DNA of 64,000 nt from Ziziphus jujuba (GCF_031755915.1 NC_083387.1:21719001-21783000); one strand, 5' to 3'. Counted from the stretch's first letter, positions 36,525 to 47,665 are shown. Notes: generated from the letters alone by a model not told the origin. Translations and numbers: made by a program.

Positions 36525-36800
36525 TTAGACAATAATTCCGTTATAATATATATATATATATATATTTAGGCTATAATTCCGTTATAATATATATTAAACC
36601 ATATATATGTATAATTCCGTTATAATATAAGTATATATATTAATCTATATATATGTACAATTCTGTTATAATATATATTAAGCCATATATATGTGTAATT
36701 CCATTGTAATATATGTATATATATTAAGCTATATATATATATATATATATATTTATATGTATAATTCTGTTATAATATATATGTATATTAATTAGGCCAT
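36525..36800 (+). repeat. AT-rich minisatellite with GTATAATTCCGTTATAATAT units
   Basis: About six units of roughly 40-60 bp each contain ATAATTCCGTTATAATATAT followed by a TATATTAAGCCATATATATG-like segment. The units vary in the length of their TA portion. Confidence 0.75.
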
Positions 36801-37590
36801 AAATATATATTCGGTAAATAAAATAAAATCAAATATTTTATTTATTTTCAATTTATTTTAAAATTATTACTGTACGTAATTTTATCAATTAGTTATGGAT
36901 ATTTATATAAAAAATTAATTTTATATATATTTGGTTATTGGTTATATCCATAAAGATAAGATAATAAATAATAAATAATAAACAAAAATGGTGCTTTTAG
37001 AGGGAATTTAAAAAAATAGTATGATGACATATGGTACATACGCTTTATATAGATATATATATATATATATATATATTATATAGATATACAATTCTATTTG
37101 TATTTATCATTTTTCAAGCAAGTTCTATTAGTTACCAACTCATGAAAATTATATCAAAAGCTTGGGCAAAATGTTTAGATTAGGAGGGGATCATGCATAC
37201 TAGTGTTGTCCAATTAAAATAAGTCTTTTTTTCTGAATCCCTCTTTCCTTTTTCTACATTTATTCCCAATTATCAAAAAATCCAAGTTTACTCTATAGCA
37301 TATCTGTATTGTTCAGTTCATCTTGTTTGCTGCTCTTTCTTTTCTTTTTATTTTATTTTTATTATTATTATTATTTTTCATCTTTATTGTCTTATCCAAT
37401 CATCCCACTTCGCAATCCTCTCACTACATATGGTGCTTGATCAAATATCTTTCAGCAAGATTTTGCCCCTAGTGGGGACCGTATGTGCACACATTAGCCA
37501 CGATACTTTACCCCCATTTGGTAAAATATATGTTTTGTGTTTCCTACTTTTCTTTTTCTATGTGAAAGATCAAGTATATAAAAATGGTAA

Positions 37591-38646
37591 TTAAAGTCAT
37601 TTACAGTGACCAGAAAAGAATGTTCATCAACATAAACTTTCTTTTATAACGAGTTTGAAATAGTTTTTAGTCTTGTAGTGATGTAATATCTTAATATTAT
37701 TTAAAGCTTTTAGTCTTGTAGTGATGAAATATCTTAATATTATTTAAAGCACAATTAAAGTAAAACCTTTAACGAAAATTGAAAAACAAAAACATAAACA
37801 TTTCCAAGCAATTACTTAAATAATCCAAGACTGATTTTTGAGTTCCATAAAATTTAGAGGAAACTCATTAAAGGTATAAACAGGCAAGTTCACGTATCTC
37901 TTCTATGCAACTGAGAATATATTTTCCTTGAGCTATATGTATAATATAGCCTGTAATCCTTATTGCTTTATTCATTATCTATGGTTTTCCAGAACCGTCG
38001 AACCCAATTTAGTTTCTGAGTACAAAAAAGTTAGTGATGATGTCAGAATCATAACAATTCGTAGTAAAGGGAAAGTTGATATCTGCATTGCTAATTTTAC
38101 AATAACTCTTCTAAAGCATACATATATAAGAATATTTATATTATAAAAAAAAAAATAGAAAGTAAGGAGATTCAAAGTCAGAAAAAGCAGAGTTAATTAT
38201 AGCCACTGGGCTTTCCTTAGGGGACTCAAACAAGGGGTATTGCTCACTTGCTCATTAGTAGTCTTATTATTCTAATTGTCATATTTTATATTTTATCAAT
38301 TACAAAGATCACCCAATTCAACTTTGCTTTCTACTGTTTCAGATGGTCCAATCTTCTTGTGTGTCTTTCCTTTTTTATCTTTAAATTCTTATCCAATTAT
38401 GGGAAGATGCCAGATCTTCTAAACTCTGGTCTTCTTATCCAATTATGGGATGACGTGGACCATCTAAATTCTGACTCCAAAAAAAGCATAGGACTTTCCT
38501 TTTTCTTTTCTTTTCTTTTCGCTTTTTTTATTTATTTATGTAAATTAAAAATTTTGCATTATGTAATGGCCCTGGCTTACAAGCCTATTCTAAAAATACT
38601 AATCAAGTTGCTTTTGAGGTTATAAGCCCAAACTGACATACCATGC
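37591..38646. other. Spacer of the inverted repeat, no gene recognised
   Basis: This interval contains two small tandem duplications: a ~46-bp unit at about 37,660-37,750 (TTTTAGTCTTGTAGTGATG) and a ~50-bp unit at about 38,384-38,480 (TTATCCAATTATGGGA). The ORFs at 37,928-38,146 and 38,248-38,625 have no recognisable domain. The second is hydrophobic and A/T-biased. I see no gene here. Confidence 0.45.
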
Positions 38647-39108
38647 TAAGGCATAATTTATGACCAATTTAAAACTTCTAACATTGGTATTGTCTATGGC
38701 TTCTAATCTTGGTACTTTGGATTAACCTCCATACTCATCAAGGTTCTACACTTCATGCAGACATCATACTGTTTTCTGACAAGGATAACCGGCTTTTGGC
38801 ATATTGGATTTACTTGCAACTCTTTTGGCCACCAAATTGAAAAAATAAAATAAATAAATAAACAACTGTCACAATGGCTGGCAATCAATTGTATGGCTGA
38901 AATGTGACCTGCTTAAGTTTTTATTGGTTTCTAATCACTTCCACGAGCAGCCCAAAATAGATTTTTGTGTTTCTTCCAAACAAACTGGCCCCCACAATTG
39001 AACAATGTAAATGGAAATGGGCAACAAGTTGATCATGGAAATTATTAGTTGTGTACTAATGCGTTTCAAAAGGGCATGAAATAGTTGAGAACGATAGAGA
39101 AAGTTTAA

Positions 39109-39160
39109 GTCCCACATTGCTTTTTTGACAAAGGCTGAGTTGCATCACCATATATAAAAG
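39109..39160 (+). promoter_or_regulatory. snRNA-type promoter (USE + TATA) of U4 copy 2
   Basis: The USE GTCCCACATTG lies at 39,109-39,119, one base from the plant consensus RTCCCACATCG. The TATA box TATATAAAAG lies at 39,151-39,160. The 31-nt gap is of RNA polymerase II type. The U4 start at 39,187 lies at the expected distance downstream. Confidence 0.78.
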
Positions 39161-39186
39161 AAAAGCTAGTATTGAAAAGGAAAACT

Positions 39187-39244
39187 ATCTTGGCGCTTGG
39201 GGCCACGACGCAACTAACGAGGTTCTAACCGAGGCACGTCTATT
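39187..39244 (+). pseudogene. U4: U4 snRNA, truncated 5' fragment (copy 2)
   Basis: The 58 nt begin ATCTTGGCGCTTGGGG and include GGTTCTAACCGAGGCACGTC. These match the plant U4 stem II region and 5' stem-loop. Similarity ends with CTATT, after which CACTGCAAAAACACATG, a degraded CACTA-like terminus, follows. The break is at the same nucleotide as in copies 1 and 3. The core 5' stem-loop sequence is well kept, but the closing strand, central region and Sm site are missing. Confidence 0.82.
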
Positions 39245-39327
39245 CACTGCAAAAACACATGTGTTTGGCCACAACTGATGCGTTTCATAAGGGCATGAAA
39301 TAGTCGAGAACGATAGAGAAAGTTTAA

Positions 39328-39379
39328 GTCCCACATTGCTTTTTTGACAAAGGCTGAGTTGCATCACCATATATAAAAG
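39328..39379 (+). promoter_or_regulatory. snRNA-type promoter (USE + TATA) of U4 copy 3
   Basis: The USE GTCCCACATTG lies at 39,328-39,338 and the TATA box TATATAAAAG at 39,370-39,379, with the same 31-nt gap as copy 2. The promoter was duplicated with the 219-bp unit and is unchanged in both key elements, so it could still direct transcription into the U4 fragment. Confidence 0.78.
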
Positions 39380-39405
39380 AAAAGCTAGTATTGAAAAGGA
39401 AAAGT

Positions 39406-39463
39406 ATCTTGGCGCTTGGGGCAACGACGCAACTAATGAGGTTCTAACCGAGGCACGTCTATT
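39406..39463 (+). pseudogene. U4: U4 snRNA, truncated 5' fragment (copy 3)
   Basis: The 58 nt begin ATCTTGGCGCTTGGGGCAAC and continue through CTAATGAGGTTCTAACCGAG. The TAATGAGG/CCGAGG pair is the site where a U4 kink-turn would form. Of the three copies it is the closest to plant U4. It ends at CTATT, followed by CACTGCAACAACACGTG. As in the other copies the 3' part of U4 is missing. Confidence 0.83.
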
Positions 39464-39629
39464 CACTGCAACAACACGTGTTTGGCCACAGCTTGTTCTG
39501 TCACTATAGGTTAATGAAGCACATCTGACAATAATGTTTGTTACTGTTGTCAACACTATCAGTTACAAATCATTTTGACACAAAATGCTGATATTTGTTT
39601 CACTATAAATTACTTTAATTACCATTCAT
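39464..39629 (+). mobile_element. Degraded CACTA-type terminal region
   Basis: The sequence matches 614-870 with an internal gap of ~100 bp. Shared blocks include TTACAAATCATTTTGACACA and TTTCACTATAAA. The terminus has drifted from CACTACAACAAAAAC to CACTGCAACAACACG. It passes directly into the right arm of the large inverted repeat near 39,630. Confidence 0.6.
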
Positions 39630-40545
39630 GTACAGTTGATGTTTCAATAGAAAAAGAAAGGTAGAAACCGAAAACATAAATTTACCAAATGGGGATAAAG
39701 TATTGTGACTAATGTGTGCTTATATAGTCCTCGATAGGGATATTTGACCAAGCACCATATGTGGTGCTGGAATTGTGGAGTGGGATGATTGGATAAGAAA
39801 TAAAGATGAAAAAAAAGATAATAATAGAGAAAGAGCAGCCAAACAAGATGAAACGAACAATACAAATAAACTAGAAAATAAACTTGTATTTGTTGATAGT
39901 TGGGAATAAATGCAGAAAAGGAACGAAGGATTCAGCAAAAAGACTTATTTTAATTGGACAACACTATATGCATGATCCTTTCCCAATCTGAACATTTTGC
40001 CCATGCTTTTGATACAATTTTCATGAGTTGGTAACTAATAGAACTTGTTTGAAAAATGATAACTACATATAGGATTGTGTATATATAATGATAAATACTT
40101 ATCCTTAATTTAAAAAGTTAAACACATCCTTATCGGAGCGTCTTTGTATATATAGCTGAAGCAAATGAGAGGATATGCATCCATTTTAATATTAGGACAG
40201 CTATCAACTTTATTACACTATGAAATTATCACCAACCTTTTTTTTTTAATACTCTCAAAATTGGGTTGGTGATTTTGGAAACTGGAAAAGTGATGAATAT
40301 ATAAATATATATATATATATAGTTAGTTTTTTATTAGATCGTCCGATAAATTTTCACTTATCAATTTTGATACCTTCAAACGGTAAGATTTAAAAATACA
40401 TATGGAATTTAAGTAAGTTTTGACAAAGTTTATTTTGTCCTATTTGGATTTTAGTGTTTCACTATATTTATATCCAAATATATATTTAAATCTTAACCTT
40501 TAAACAAAATTTAATTGCTGATGAATAAGGTTTTAATAGAAAATT
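39630..40545 (-). repeat. Right arm of the large inverted repeat (uninterrupted)
   Basis: The reverse complement of this segment matches 37,076-37,590 and 33,560-33,995 in order, without the 3.1 kb that separates those two in the left arm. It therefore shows the state before the insertion. The outermost ~220 bp are less similar. No transposase-like ORF is present in either arm. The minus-strand ORFs at 39,644-39,938 are chance frames. Confidence 0.82.
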
Positions 40546-42984
40546 CATCTTAGTTGTTTTTTGGGTTTCTTGAACGGATGGTACATGATTAATGTGTTGC
40601 CACCCATATAACAAAATTTTATAATTTTTTGACACTTTGTATTTAATATGGCACAGAGATCGTGTTTGATTGTTACCACTGAAAAAATGAGTTGGATGAT
40701 TATACTTTGATTGTTTCAATCAAGTATGATTTTTCTTCATAAGCAATTCTCACTTTTAAACTAATTTTATTTCAGGATTTCTATAAAACATTATCGGGCG
40801 TTCAAAAATATTTTCTTTAAATTTTTTTTCTTGCGTTTCATCATAAAAAAAACGTTTTGTGTCTTCTCCCAAAATAATTATAAACGAAAACACACTTTTT
40901 TCAAAACAGACGTGTTGATTATAGCTTATTTTATTGCAATCAATTGGATACTTTGAATTAAAGCCAGAAAAAACATGATCGATCAGAACGTTCAACTATC
41001 ATATGATTTGGCTTAGTAGATATAAATTAAAAATTAATGAATAGGACAACATATTTAACCGTGTGAAAAGTTCCACACTATTTTTTTTTTTATGAATGTC
41101 CACAAAAAATCAAAGTAGATTCACAAATGAATCACCAAAGAGTATATTAATTATATACAAATATAAAACAAAATCTGGAAAGATTTTTAAGCAAAAAGAA
41201 AAAAGGGAAATATTTCGGCGTATGCACGCGGATGCTACCTTAGGAAATAAAAAATTATCACCTTAATGTTTGCAAGAATGTGATAGATATAAAGATATTA
41301 TCTAATATCACGTCAATCTTTCCAAGAATGTGATGGATATAAAGATATCAAAGGTCCAACATTTAAAAAAATAAAAATTAAAATTAAAAGATTCAAAGGG
41401 TCCTAGATCAAAGAAGACAGCGATGGATACAAAGACATCAAAGGTCCAACACTTTAAAAAAACAAATGAAAAAAAAACCATAGAAAAAAGAAAAAAATTA
41501 GAGTCCTAGATCAAAGAAGAAATATATCACTGAGGGTAGTAGTTTAATAAAAGGAAACCATCTGACTTTCACACCTACAGATTTGGGATGGGAGTTGAAG
41601 TTTGAATATTGGCAAGCCTCGACATTGCTTCGAATAATACTATGTTGTTAATCTCCATGGCATGGGGATTCAATCTGGTTACTATGATACAAGCATGAAG
41701 GATATTATTTTTTCTTCATCAGGAAAAAAAAAAAAATTACTAAAAGAGTCCAAGCATTCAAACTTATCATTCTACTAAAACAAAAGAAGTATTGGACAAT
41801 AAGTATTGCAAGAGAGTATTACATGTAATGGTTATTGTCATGTTATTTGTGTCACTTCTAACCATAACGTGTAATGTAAATTTAATGATTTATAATTATG
41901 TACAGCGTCACATGAAAATAAATTAGACATTTGGTTCTACATAAATATCACCATGATTGATTGTTATATTTACACCACACCATCCATATATAACACCTAC
42001 ATATAAAAGTTTTTTCCAATATCAATGGCACTTACATGAACCCATAATATCTTTAACATTTTAATTAGCTACCGCATTAAAAGGTTCACATTTCAATTTT
42101 AGTATTAAAAAATATATTAAATGCAACCAATTAATATATTCACCAAATCTACATGAATCCCATTGGTGATGACTAGTCATGGTGATAAATACAATAAAAC
42201 CCCTATAAATGAATATTTATAAGACCATCAAAGTTTATTAATTTAAAGGTTTAATTTGTTTATCGATAAATTGATAAATGAATATTTATGAATTTAAAAA
42301 TTTTTTATATTTTTATTTTATCCAACGCATATATAGATGTTGAGCACCTTTTGAATTATCCTGGTGAAAATAACACAGTAGTAAATTGCCTACTGATGAT
42401 AAGTTTATATAGCGAATAATGAACACGTTTACCAATAATAATAATCCAAATGAGAATAGTGTTTTACCAATTGTTTCTTGAAAACAAACTTTTGAAGCCA
42501 CAATAACAATAGAAAATTATTTGCTAGAGTAGAGTAGGATTATATCCAAGTATATTGTATTTAAATAATTTGGTGTTTATTTTAAAACATGTAGCTGTTT
42601 ATAGGTTATATTTTAGGAAAAAAAAAAGAATTAAATCAATGTTTATCCAACTAACAAATGAATTAGAAACTCGTGGACGGTAATTTAAAGAGATTGCAAT
42701 ATTAATCGGGACATGTCTGAATAAAAATACATTAATTAGCAAGTCATATGCATTTGCCTCGCAATGATTTGTACATGATCGAATAACATCCACTAAATTG
42801 TTACTTACATACATGGGGATACATCTTTTAGGAAAGAAAATATTGTTAAATTAACCTGGTGACAATGCTAAACATTTGCTTTTATTTTTTGGAAATAACA
42901 ATATTAAAAATTGATCACATATTCCGTGTGCTATGGCCGGCTAGACCGTTTAGACGCTAACAAAATGGGATCTAAAAAAATAAT
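40546..42984. other. Non-coding stretch with a small tandem duplication
   Basis: No recognisable gene is seen in this ~2.4 kb. A diverged two-copy tandem repeat of ~90 bp lies at about 41,331-41,520, with TCAAAGGTCCAACA and GTCCTAGATCAAAGAAGA in both copies. A smaller one (CAAGAATGTGAT.GATATAAAGATAT) lies at 41,273-41,350. The short minus-strand ORFs at 40,486-40,995 and 42,313-42,814 have no domain I recognise. Confidence 0.45.
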
Positions 42985-43177
42985 TACATTGAAAATGGAA
43001 ATGATTTTGTTTACTTAGTCTTATTTGTTAGTTTAATTTTAAAGGTAGAATTTGATTTTTGAGGTAGGTTTAAAAGTGATTTGGTTTTCCTAAAGTCAAC
43101 TAGGTATAATTAAATATTTAATTATTATTATTATTATTTTGACCTTGAATTTTTAACGTGGCTTTTCTCAGTCATGC

Positions 43178-43220
43178 TCTATATATGTGTGTGTGTGTGT
43201 GTGCGCGCACGCGCGCGTGT
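43178..43220. repeat. GT/GC alternating microsatellite
   Basis: A (TG)n run passes into GCGCGCACGCGCGCGTG. Alternating purine-pyrimidine DNA of this type can adopt Z-form. The same LTR position in the second LTR (47,633-47,699) instead has (TA)n, (GT)n and 14 G residues. Confidence 0.85.
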
Positions 43221-44559
43221 TTGATTGTATGTGCATGGGGTGTAGGTATAATTGTGAATTTGCAAAATTAATTGTTTATATTTATTTATTTGAGTTAGTT
43301 GTAAAATTAAAAGGATATTATTTATATGGTTTCTTTTACATGTTTCCATGCTATAATTTTGACTACATTCTATATTTGAATTGTAAAATGATTTATCATA
43401 AATTTTAGCCTTGATAAGGTAAATATATAATTAAAATATATTCACATAATTTTATATAATTATATATTTATATGTGTGTGTACAAATGAATATGTGTATA
43501 TGATTTTCATAAGGCTATAAATTATTGATTTATTTTTTACTTATTCATTTATTTATTTATGCTAAGCTAAGAGAATTAAAAATTCTAAAATTACTTAATG
43601 CTAAAATAATGTTACCGTGGTACATTTCCTCAAAATTATATTTTAGATTTCATAAATATTTATTTATTTATTTAAAAAAAATTAAACTATGGTTTAAAAA
43701 TATAATTATAAGGAGTTGACTTTTTTTTTAAACTGTATATTTTATGTGACTAGTTAATCTGTAGATGCACCAAACATTATTAGTGTTCTATACCGTTTTG
43801 TTTATGGATTAGTGCACAGGTTTTATTGAATCGCCATTTGTTAGCTATGGCAATAGAGAGTAGGTAGGTATTTTGTGTGGATAACATTAGACACCCACTC
43901 CATGACCGAAAGATGGAAGTTTAGCTATTCCTATGGGCACTAAGATGAGCAAGGTAGACAAGTATTTCTACTATGACAACACTAGCCTCCCTTCCTTGGC
44001 CCTAAAATTGGTAGGTTATTTAGCACTGACACCATTGAGATCTGATGTGCCTATGTGTAGGTTTTCTTCTCCCCACATATGTCAAGTGATACTTGAGACA
44101 CTAAGCATCTTTTGGAAGCACTGATATATCTTATAGTGCATCAAGTGTCTTTTTAATGGATTTATATGTGTATTATGTTGTTATGCTATAATGTATTAGA
44201 CCATACGGGAACAGCAATCTGGCTAGGCTCATGAACGACTTAATATCGTATTTTTGTTATTTAAGAGACCAGTGGGTTGGACAGTCATCATAAGCAATCA
44301 CCATTGGCCGTATTGATAGTAGTATACCTACGGACAGCTAATATGATGGGTTCATGCATTAGTGTACTATATACATTGGGTGTACTTCCACTACAAGTGT
44401 ACGAGTTATGTAATGCATTTATCAGTTGTAGTACTATTTTACCTATTTATGATCATAATTAATAATAATAATAATATTATTATTATACTACTACTATTAT
44501 TATTATTATGATCAACTGCACAATTTTTGTATTTATCCAAATAGATGACTTAATGGATT

Positions 44560-44830
44560 TGAAGATATCGTAGCCTTCGGATAGATATTGCATACTTCGA
44601 TAGGTATTGCAAATTTCGGGTAGGTGTATTAGCCTTCAAGCATGTACTGCAGCCTTCGAGAAGGTATCACAGCATTTGGCAAGTATTGTAGCCTTTGAGT
44701 AGGTATCATAGACTTTAAGCAGATGTATTATACTAGGGATAGGTATTGTAGCCTTCGGGCAAACAAGTTAGTCCTTGGGCATGTGTATTAACCTTTGAGC
44801 AAGTATTGTAATCTTAAGCATATTATCCAA
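44560..44830 (+). repeat. LTR-internal minisatellite, ~24-bp units (copy in 5' LTR)
   Basis: About ten degenerate units resemble TATTGTAGCCTTCGGGCAG followed by a variable GT-rich link. The same array lies at 48,995-49,175 in the 3' LTR and, on the opposite strand, at 50,395-50,590 in the nested solo LTR (units ACTTGCCTGAAGGCTA). It is therefore a fixed part of this LTR family. Confidence 0.75.
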
Positions 44831-45679
44831 ATTTTTAGAGAGGTTGCATACTGATATGTAGAAAGATTGTGTATACATATATATATATTTACGTTAGCTC
44901 TGGATAGTGATGATATTATCAAAGTTACCATTAACAACTCAATTGTTCAATTTAAAATATTGTGTTGTTAATGTGCATTTTCTTAAATGTAATTTATTTT
45001 ATTAAAAGTTGCCCTACTTCAATTTAAAATATTGTGTTGTTAATGTGCATTCTCTTAAATGTAATTTATTTTATTAAAATTTGCCTTACTATGTATCAAT
45101 TATTAGCATTTAATTTGTATCTTTATATTTCCTAGATGTTAATAAGGTAGTCTAAAATATTTAGGATCTAGGTTTCAGGTTGTATTATTATTATTATCAT
45201 CATCATCATCATCATCTTTATTATCTTTCTATTTGCATTTGTGTGTTTGATATATTCATGAAGTGTTGTAGAAATTTTAGATTGAAGTAAATGGAAGGTG
45301 TGGGCGGCCGTAAGTTATAAAGGTACGTAATTCCTATGCTTAGTAAAGGGAAGAGTTAAGAGAGTAAGATACCAAGCTTCGAAAGGGGTCCTTACACACA
45401 TAATTTTTTATTTTTTTTTACGGTTTATTAATTTTTATTCACATTTGCGTTTTTATGCTGTTGTTATTGAAGTCCTGCAAATTTGTGGAAACTTGTAGTA
45501 AGGTGGGAGAAATAAGGAGAATGTATTTTTTCAGAGTGAGTTTTCTATGGAAAGTACAATTGGGAGAGTTTAGTTTACAGGAGAGATATTGTCAGATTTT
45601 CTATAGAATGTCTGGTAGTGTTTCCCCTAGTCAAGGCCATCTTAGTGTTTTTAATAGGTAACTCTGAAGGATCCTAATA

Positions 45680-45916
45680 ACTTGGTATCAAAGCTCTCGA
45701 TTCCGTTACTCCTAGAAGGCTTTAGTATATGGTGGCATATCCCTAGCTATTACCCACTATCATATAGTTATGCTCAGAACTAGTATGTACTCCCTATTGC
45801 CGATTAAAAGGATGATGTCACCATGTAGCTCGAGTAGTGGGTGCAAATCTTTCACAATTTTGCTCCTAGTGGGATGTGCAAAGTTACAAGGATGAAATTT
45901 TATAAGGTGGGTAGAT
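45680..45916 (+). mobile_element. Reduced internal domain (237 bp) with PBS and polypurine tract
   Basis: A primer-binding site TGGTATCAAAGC lies at 45,683-45,694, one base from the iMet-type site. A polypurine tract ATAAGGTGGGTAGAT lies at 45,902-45,916, preceded by a GATGAAATTTT block that resembles the DEIxxGG ending before the 3' LTR in the related element at 20,125. Between them there is only ~200 bp of unrecognised sequence with no ORF. The element thus keeps only the signals for priming and lacks all protein-coding regions. Confidence 0.75.
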
Positions 45917-47629
45917 TATAACATCTTAACTCAAGAAAACGCTCTGAATTTGAATTTTTAATCAAGTTTAATTAGGGTTGACCTAATAAGCTTCATGGCT
46001 GACTTTTTGCTATGAGAAGAATTCCACTTCAACCAAGGTATCATGGCAAAGCAAGCGTTGACTCGAGTTAGGAGACTAGTAGTATGGCAAAATAAGATCT
46101 GAGATTATAAAGTTATGGTCATAATAAGATGGGTCCATAATGATTGGGCAAACTAAAGATTAATTTTTTATTTGTATAGGTTTTGATTTTGGCTTATGTA
46201 CCATATGATAGTTCTCATCGATATGAGTCCATAGATTAACAGCACACTTAAATTGGACCTACGATTGAAAAAATATGGATATATAAATTTACATTTATTT
46301 TTCTAAAACTAAATTAACTGGGTAGTTTTGTTTAAGGCATATGAAAGGATTTTAAGAAATATACCAAAGGGCGCCATGTGTCACCAACACATTGTTGCCA
46401 TGTGGCACTCCTTTTATTCCTGTTTCTTTTTCTTCCCCCTCCCTCCTCTCCCCCTTTCTCTCTTGCATCTCCCTCCCCCCAACTAACAAGGTCTCTCTCT
46501 CTCTCTCTCTCTCTCTAGGCTTCGACTAATTTGGATACGATTTCGGCCACCATGGGTTACACTCACCAGCCCTAAGGGAAGCCCACCTCATGGTGATGCC
46601 GGTGGCCAATTTTCATGGCCAGCTACAACCGGATGCACCTAGATCTAGCCGCTTTGGTTTCTCATTTTCTGACTGATCTAGCCCGATCTTATGAACCATC
46701 CTCCCTATTTTGGACCCCTTGATCCCAAATATTAGCCTTATATTTCCAAATTCTTAGTCGTTTGAAAGATACATTGATTAGAAATTTGGGCTAAACTTTC
46801 CGACCAGTAGCATTGAATTAGGGATGTTTGAGCTAAGTATCTTTGATTTTTTCTTACAAGCTTTCATTTGATATATAATTTGATAACTATGGTTGACTAT
46901 TTAAGATTTCACTATTTTTTAGCTAACTTTGAAATTACTATAAAAATTGTCCTGTGTTGGAAGTTTTCTAAAGTAATTCTCAGTGTATTTAGGTCTTTAA
47001 CGACTAGGAGAAATTTTAAGGCAGTAGGCCATTGGGCTTTGTTGCATAGTTAGATCGCTGATGATTAAATTTTGGACCTTAAACATGTATTGGTAGTCAT
47101 GATTATTTATCTATTTTTTTTTTTTAATGGAAGCAAAAGTAAAGTTTTTGGTTCATTGTAGGCATCTGAGATAAGGCTGTGGCTGACCCTATAGTGGAAC
47201 AAAAATAAGCAGCGTCAATACTATGAGTGGTACGTCTCTTTTAAGTTCTATCTTTGAGTTATAAAATATTTATAACAAACATTTGATTGATTGTGGTGTT
47301 TATACTAATAGAATGTGTAAATGCATTCTTTTTATGGACTTTTGTAAGTATATTTGTTGTGTTTAATTGGGAATATTCTCTGAAGTTTAGAGCTAGTATG
47401 TTATTTATATTAGCAAATGTATTTTATGAATTACTGTAAATAGAAAATGAAAATGTTTTTGTTTAATTAGTTTTACTTGTTAGTTTAATTTTAAATGCTA
47501 GAATGTGATTTTTTAGGCTAGTTTAAAGGTGATTTGGTTTTCCTAAGTAAATTAGTTATAATTAAATATTTAATTATTATTATTATTATTTTGACCTTGA
47601 ATTTTTAACGTAGCTTTTCTTAATCATGT

Positions 47630-47632
<3 letters not shown>

Positions 47633-47665
<33 letters not shown>

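Larger units (their letters stand above)
33996..37075. other. AT-rich insertion within the left arm
   Basis: About 3.1 kb absent from the right arm. It consists almost wholly of A and T, with (TA)n tracts at 34,494-34,558, 35,705-35,733, 35,870-35,932 and 35,962-35,983. It also contains repeated blocks and a minisatellite, described separately. The ORFs at 34,477-34,659, 35,583-35,852 and 35,791-36,006 are translations of TA repeats. I cannot assign a transposon family. Confidence 0.7.
33560..37590 (+). repeat. Left arm of a large inverted repeat, with a 3.1-kb insertion
   Basis: Two parts, 33,560-33,995 and 37,076-37,590, are together the reverse complement of the continuous segment 39,630-40,545. 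Matching blocks include GCATAGTGCAATAAAGTTGA, AAAATGGATGCATA, GTGTTTAACTTTTTAAATTA, then AGTTACCAACTCATGAAAAT, TTGTCCAATTAAAATAAGTC and the CATTTGGTAAA block near 37,520. The outer ~220 bp are more diverged. The interruption at 33,996-37,075 is flanked by TA-rich DNA. Confidence 0.82.
38647..39244 (+). repeat. Second copy of the U4-bearing segment
   Basis: It matches 1-613 in the same orientation, from TAAGGCATAATTTATGACCA through the promoter to the U4 fragment. The two copies differ by scattered changes and small indels. This copy keeps the better USE element (GTCCCACATTG) and the better U4 sequence. Confidence 0.8.
39057..39494 (+). repeat. 219-bp tandem duplication containing promoter and U4 fragment
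   Basis: The unit from about 39,057 to 39,275 is repeated at 39,276-39,494. The same offset of 219 bp holds for USE (39,109 and 39,328), TATA (39,151 and 39,370) and the U4 start (39,187 and 39,406). The copies are nearly identical, so this duplication is younger than the 38.6-kb one. The minus-strand ORF 39,185-39,556 is caused by this duplication. Confidence 0.9.
42985..45679 (+). mobile_element. 5' LTR (truncated at its 5' side) of a two-LTR element
   Basis: The sequence matches 47,430-49,934 of the following LTR, for example TTGACCTTGAATTTTTAACG near 43,140. About 1.5 kb present at 45,917-47,430 is missing at its start. It ends GGATCCTAATA at 45,679, directly before a primer-binding site. 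It includes a GT/GC microsatellite (43,178-43,220) and the PBS-side block ACTTGTAGTAAGGTGGGAG near 45,491. The short ORFs here are chance frames. Confidence 0.8.

Noticed and set aside
38248..38625. A 125-codon hydrophobic ORF
   Set aside because: It spans a small tandem duplication and T-rich runs and has no recognisable domain. It is more likely chance than a membrane protein gene.
39185..39556. A 123-codon minus-strand ORF with an internal protein repeat
   Set aside because: It is the complement of the tandem U4 fragments and promoters; the protein repeat simply reflects the 219-bp duplication.
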